Source: Microbispora triticiradicis (lineage in GTDB: Bacteria > Actinomycetota > Actinomycetes > Streptosporangiales > Streptosporangiaceae). From it: a DNA stretch of 64,000 bases. A program made the translations under genes and the position numbers. The stretch covers positions 1 through 64,000 of the forward strand of contig QFZU02000085.1 in NCBI GenBank assembly GCA_003260025.2, in the 5' to 3' direction. The first letter of the stretch is position 1; each line of letters opens with the position of its first letter. This document shows positions 60,118-64,000 of the stretch, piece after piece. The notes beneath the pieces were generated by a model. The model worked only from the letters and a program-made list of their open reading frames with translations, made no database searches and was not told the origin of the DNA.

Positions 60118-60595
60118 GGGCGTCGCCGGCGTCGCGGTCCCAGTGGCCCGTCTTGCCGCCGATCTTCTCCTCCACCCGGACGCCGGTGATGACCGCCGCC
60201 GGGTCCACCGCCTTGATCATGTCGACCAGGGCGAGCGCCGCGACGGTGACGGCCGTGAGGGCCTCCATCTCGACGCCCGTGCGGTCGGCCGTACGGACCC
60301 GGGCGGTGATCTCCACGCCCTCGTCCACGACGGACAGGTCGACCTTGACGCCGGTCAGGGCGATCGGGTGGCAGAGCGGCACCAGGTCGGGGGTGCGCTT
60401 GGCCCCCATGATCCCGGCGATGCGCGCCACCCCCAGCGCGTCGCCCTTGGGCACGTCTCCCGCACGCAGCACCGCCACCGCCTCCGGCGACAGCAGGACG
60501 CGGCCGGTCGCGACGGCCGTACGGGCGGTCACGTCCTTCTCGGAGACGTCGACCATCCGGGCGGCGCCGGTCTCGTCGACGTGGGTCAGCTTCAC
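60095..60595 (-). CDS. moaC: Cyclic pyranopterin monophosphate synthase
   Basis: 166 aa. THVDETGAARMVDVSEKDVTARTAVATGRV, KGDALGVARIAGIMGAKRTPDLVPLCHPI (active site) and GVEMEALTAVTVAALALVDMIKAVD are the MoaC signature blocks. Second step of molybdenum cofactor synthesis. GTG at 60595 overlaps the moeA stop by 4 bp (GTGA). Together with mog and moeA it forms a translationally coupled operon; MoaA is not in this window. Confidence 0.93.
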   Translation of the reverse strand: MKLTHVDETGAARMVDVSEKDVTARTAVATGRVLLSPEAVAVLRAGDVPKGDALGVARIAGIMGAKRTPDLVPLCHPIALTGVKVDLSVVDEGVEITARVRTADRTGVEMEALTAVTVAALALVDMIKAVDPAAVITGVRVEEKIGGKTGHWDRDAGDARDRLDRK

Positions 60596-61776
60596 AGCGG
60601 GATCACCTCCACCTCGGCGCCCTCGGGCAGCGAGGTCACGTCCTCCGGAACCACGATCAGCGCGTTCGCCGCGGCCAGCGCGGCCAGTTGATGCGAGCCC
60701 TGGCCGGTGACCGGCGCGACGGTCCGCCCGGTCAGCACGGCCCGCAGATAGGACCGCTTCCCGGCGGGCGACCGCAGCGGCGCCGTCACGGTGACCCGCA
60801 CGGCCTCCGGCGGCTCCACCGGGAGGCCCTGCATGGCCCGCAGGGCCGGCCTCACGAAGAGCACGAACGACACGAACGACGACACCGGGTTGCCGGGCAG
60901 CGTGAAGATCGGCACACGGTCGGGCCCGACGACGCCGAAGCCCTGCGGCATCCCCGGCTGCATCGCGACCTTCTCGAAGGCCACCGTGCCCAGCGGCGAG
61001 AGGGCCTCCTTGACCGGCTCGTACGCCCCCATCGAGACGCCGCCGCTGGTGATCACGGCGTCGGCCCGCAGGAGCTGGGCGTCCAGGACGTCCAGGAACT
61101 CCTTGGGGTCGTCGGAGACCGAACCGGCCCGGAACGCCTCCGCTCCGGCCTCCCGTACGGCGGCCGTCAGCATGAAACTGTTGGACTCCCAGATCTGGCC
61201 CGCGCCCAGCGGGGTGCCGGGCTCGGCGAGCTCGGCACCCGTGGACAGCACGACGACCCGCGGCCGGGGCCGCACCCGCACCCGCCGCCGGCCGGCTCCG
61301 GCGAGGATCCCGACCTGGGCGGCGCCGATCCGGGCGCCCTCGCGGAGCACCGTCTCCCCCGCGAGGACGTCCTCTCCCGCCCGCCGGATCGCGTTGCCCG
61401 GCGGGGCCGGCCTGTCGATCCGTACGCGGGCGGTGCCGCCGTCCGTCCACTCGACCGGGACGACGGCGTCGGCCCCGGCCGGCATCGGCGCGCCGGTCAT
61501 GACGCGGGCGACCAGGCCGGGCCCGACGGCGTTCAGCCCGCCGTCGCCCGCCGCCACGTCCCCGATCACGGGCAGTGTGACGGGCGCCCCCGCGACGTCC
61601 TCGGCCCGTACGGCGTAGCCGTCCATCGCCGAGTTGTCGAACGGCGGCAGCGGCACGGGCGAGGCGACGTCCTCGGCCAGCACGGCGCCGAGGGCGGCGT
61701 CGATCTCGACCTCCAGCGGGGCGAGCGGGCGCACCACCGCGAGGATGTCGGCGAGATGGCGGTCGACGGGCTTCAT
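60592..61776 (-). CDS. moeA: MoeA/gephyrin-like molybdopterin molybdotransferase (Glp-like)
   Basis: 394 aa. PLPPFDNSAMDGYAVRAEDV (domain I signature), VMTGAPMPAGADAVVPVEW, VVVLSTGAELAEPG, ITSGGVSMGAYEPVKEAL (molybdopterin/GGVSxG motif) and FTLPGNPVSSFVSFVLFVRPAL cover all four gephyrin-like domains. Inserts molybdate into adenylated molybdopterin; in corynebacteria the neighbour-linked paralogue Glp instead binds FtsZ and the membrane receptor GLPR. The presence of a GLPR/SepX-like gene at 56540-57289 makes a divisome role possible. ATG at 61776, 5 nt after the galU stop. Confidence 0.9.
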   Translation of the reverse strand: MKPVDRHLADILAVVRPLAPLEVEIDAALGAVLAEDVASPVPLPPFDNSAMDGYAVRAEDVAGAPVTLPVIGDVAAGDGGLNAVGPGLVARVMTGAPMPAGADAVVPVEWTDGGTARVRIDRPAPPGNAIRRAGEDVLAGETVLREGARIGAAQVGILAGAGRRRVRVRPRPRVVVLSTGAELAEPGTPLGAGQIWESNSFMLTAAVREAGAEAFRAGSVSDDPKEFLDVLDAQLLRADAVITSGGVSMGAYEPVKEALSPLGTVAFEKVAMQPGMPQGFGVVGPDRVPIFTLPGNPVSSFVSFVLFVRPALRAMQGLPVEPPEAVRVTVTAPLRSPAGKRSYLRAVLTGRTVAPVTGQGSHQLAALAAANALIVVPEDVTSLPEGAEVEVIPL

Positions 61777-61781
61777 GTCGC

Positions 61782-62687
<906 letters not shown>

Positions 62688-62711
62688 GGTTGAACACTAA
62701 CGGAGCGGGCT

Positions 62712-63287
62712 GTGGACAAGCTGAACCTGCGTCGCCGTATCCTCCGCGACCGGTCGGAGCTCGACGAACGCACGCTGCGCGCGTCCTCGGCCGCGGTCCG
62801 TGAGACGCTCCTCGACCAGCCGTGGGTGCAGATGGCCGGGCTCGTCGCCTGCTACTGGTCGATCGGGGCCGAGCCGTCCACGCACGGGCTGATCCTGGCC
62901 ATGTGGAAGCACGGCGCGACCGTGATCCTGCCGGTGCAGCGGCCCGACGGCGAGCTCGACTGGGCGGTGTACGACGGCCCGGACTCGCTCGCCCCGGGGC
63001 CGTACGGGGTGATGGAGCCGGTCGACGTCCGGCGCGGGGTGGACGCGATCAGGACGGCCGCGCTGGTCCTCGTCCCCGCCCTCGCCGTCGATCGGGTGAC
63101 GGGCGTACGGCTCGGCCGGGGCGGCGGCTTCTACGACCGGGCGCTGACCCGCGTCGGGCCGAACGTGCCGACGGTGGCGCTGCTGCACGAGGGAGAGCTG
63201 ATCGAGGGCGTTCCCGCGGAGCCGCATGATCAGCATGTACGGTTCGCTGCCCTCCCGAGCGGAATCGTCCGGTTGGTGCAGATGTGA
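62712..63287 (+). CDS. 5-formyltetrahydrofolate cyclo-ligase
   Basis: 191-aa MTHFS enzyme converting 5-formyl-THF to 5,10-methenyl-THF with ATP. LNLRRRILRDRSEL (N-terminal basic substrate region), VACYWSIGAEPSTHGLI, ALVLVPALAVDRVTGVRLGRGGGFYDRAL (ATP-binding GxGGGYYDR-type loop) and HDQHV. GTG start at 62712. Divergent from galU, the same pairing as Mtb Rv0992c-Rv0993. Confidence 0.93.
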   Translation: MDKLNLRRRILRDRSELDERTLRASSAAVRETLLDQPWVQMAGLVACYWSIGAEPSTHGLILAMWKHGATVILPVQRPDGELDWAVYDGPDSLAPGPYGVMEPVDVRRGVDAIRTAALVLVPALAVDRVTGVRLGRGGGFYDRALTRVGPNVPTVALLHEGELIEGVPAEPHDQHVRFAALPSGIVRLVQM

Positions 63288-63318
63288 CAAGATTGGCGCA
63301 GTCGCGGCGAAGGGAGCG

Positions 63319-64000
63319 GTGGGTCTGAACGTCTGGCTGCTGCTGTCCGCCGCCGTCGTCATCGCGGCCATCGCGTCCGTACGGATCGCGCACCGCACCG
63401 GCCTGCCCACCCTGCTCATCTACCTCTGCCTCGGCCTGCTGCTCGGCGAGCGCGGCCTCGGCGGCATCCACTTCGACAACGCGCACCTCGCCCAGGAACT
63501 CGGCCTGATCGCACTCGCGGTGATCCTCGCCGAAGGCGGCCTGACCACCAACTGGAGTCACGTACGCGACGCCGTGCCGAGCGCGCTCGTGCTCGCCACG
63601 GTGGGCATCGCGGTCAGCGTCGCTGTGCTCGCCGCGACCGTCGCACCCCTGCTCGGCCTGGACTGGCGGTCGGCGTTCCTGCTCGGCGCCGTGCTGGCCT
63701 CCACCGACGCGGCGGCCGTGTTCTCGGTGCTGCGGCGGCTGCCCCTGCCACCCCGGCTCGCCGGGATCCTGGAGGCCGAGTCGGGCTTCAACGACGCGCC
63801 CACCGTCATCCTCGTGATGACACTGAGCGTGGGTTCGACGCTGACGCTCTCGCTGCCGGCCACCCTGCTGGACACCGCCGCCGAACTCGCCATCGGCGCG
63901 ATCGTGGGCCTCGCGGTCGGCCCCGCCGGGGCGTACGCGCTGCGCCGGGTGGCCCTGCCCGCCTCCGGCCTCTATCCGATCGCGGTGCTGGCGCTGGCGT
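63319..64000 (+). CDS. K+/H+ antiporter, NhaP2/CvrA type (partial, cut by window end)
   Basis: GTG at 63319 with AAGGGAG upstream opens a frame that runs off the right edge (227 codons seen). Hydrophobic CPA1-family transporter: VWLLLSAAVVIAAIASVRIAHRTGLP, LIYLCLGLLLGERGLGG, LIALAVILAEGGLTTNW (AEGG motif), VLASTDAAAVFSVLRRLPLPPRLAGILEAESGFNDAP (TD and SGFND catalytic/transport motifs as in NhaP-type antiporters). At least six membrane segments are visible. Probably extrudes K+ or Na+ in exchange for protons. The C-terminal TrkA_C part is not visible. Confidence 0.87.
   Translation, partial: MGLNVWLLLSAAVVIAAIASVRIAHRTGLPTLLIYLCLGLLLGERGLGGIHFDNAHLAQELGLIALAVILAEGGLTTNWSHVRDAVPSALVLATVGIAVSVAVLAATVAPLLGLDWRSAFLLGAVLASTDAAAVFSVLRRLPLPPRLAGILEAESGFNDAPTVILVMTLSVGSTLTLSLPATLLDTAAELAIGAIVGLAVGPAGAYALRRVALPASGLYPIAVLALA

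Overview
The window is high-GC DNA from a filamentous actinobacterium. Gene content and several conserved gene orders fit the order Streptosporangiales (Streptosporangiaceae-like); this is inferred from protein style and synteny, not from a marker-gene search. Almost all of it is coding, with many ATGA/GTGA overlaps, GTG and TTG starts, and strong GGAGG ribosome binding sites.

Left end (0.2-9.3 kb): an orphan DEDDh exonuclease, an AT-rich 326-bp promoter region, then a five-gene cell-envelope polysaccharide cluster. It holds a hyaluronan/chitin-synthase-like GT2, two paralogous double-anchored right-handed beta-helix proteins, a third membrane-anchored beta-helix protein, and a UDP-glucose-6-dehydrogenase. 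The combination resembles HasA/HasB or Alg8/AlgG/AlgD logic and is the best candidate here for an undescribed system. 9.3-15.2 kb is the housekeeping block pth-rplY-prs-glmU-tRNA-Gln, interrupted by an oppositely oriented trpS with a textbook Trp-Trp leader-peptide attenuator.

15.5-23.8 kb: a desaturase with tandem operators and a TetR regulator whose tail is a duplicated 51-residue charged coiled coil; a polyphosphate module (ppk behind three PHO-box-like repeats, a MutT1-like Nudix/phosphatase, CYTH-CHAD); and the divergent tam/tamR-like pair. 23.8-30.2 kb holds three paralogous secreted trypsin-fold proteins. Each has its own CRP-type palindrome about 240 bp upstream, a conserved leader hairpin and a near-identical terminator, and they flank a small VOC gene.

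30.4-46.97 kb is a conserved actinobacterial housekeeping region (ABC-F, ispE, rsmA, tatD, metG, rsmI, pmt). A receptor kinase with an integrin-like FG-GAP ectodomain and a secreted M36-type peptidase sit between ispE and rsmA, and no rpfB lies between rsmA and tatD. A divergent GT2/GT-C pair lies between metG and rsmI. 47-54.3 kb is accessory: an unknown protein, an orphan FN3-CBM2 secreted protein, a TetR-VOC operon with a perfect operator, a membrane protein, an aquaporin/ferritin-like pair, and a membrane alpha/beta hydrolase.

54.67-56.46 kb is a decayed integrative element in tRNA-Ala(CGC). A 45-bp direct repeat of the tRNA 3' half marks the att sites, an integrase pseudogene lies next to the tRNA, and a frameshifted membrane-protein remnant and one secreted-protein gene lie inside. 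56.5-64 kb carries a SepX/GLPR-like divisome membrane protein, a tandem pair of secreted proteins built from GRxHxGDE repeats, a RimJ-like acetyltransferase, mogA-moaC-moeA(glp-like)-galU, divergent 5-formyl-THF cyclo-ligase, and a K+/H+ antiporter cut by the right edge. GalU supplies UDP-glucose, the substrate of the dehydrogenase at the left end.
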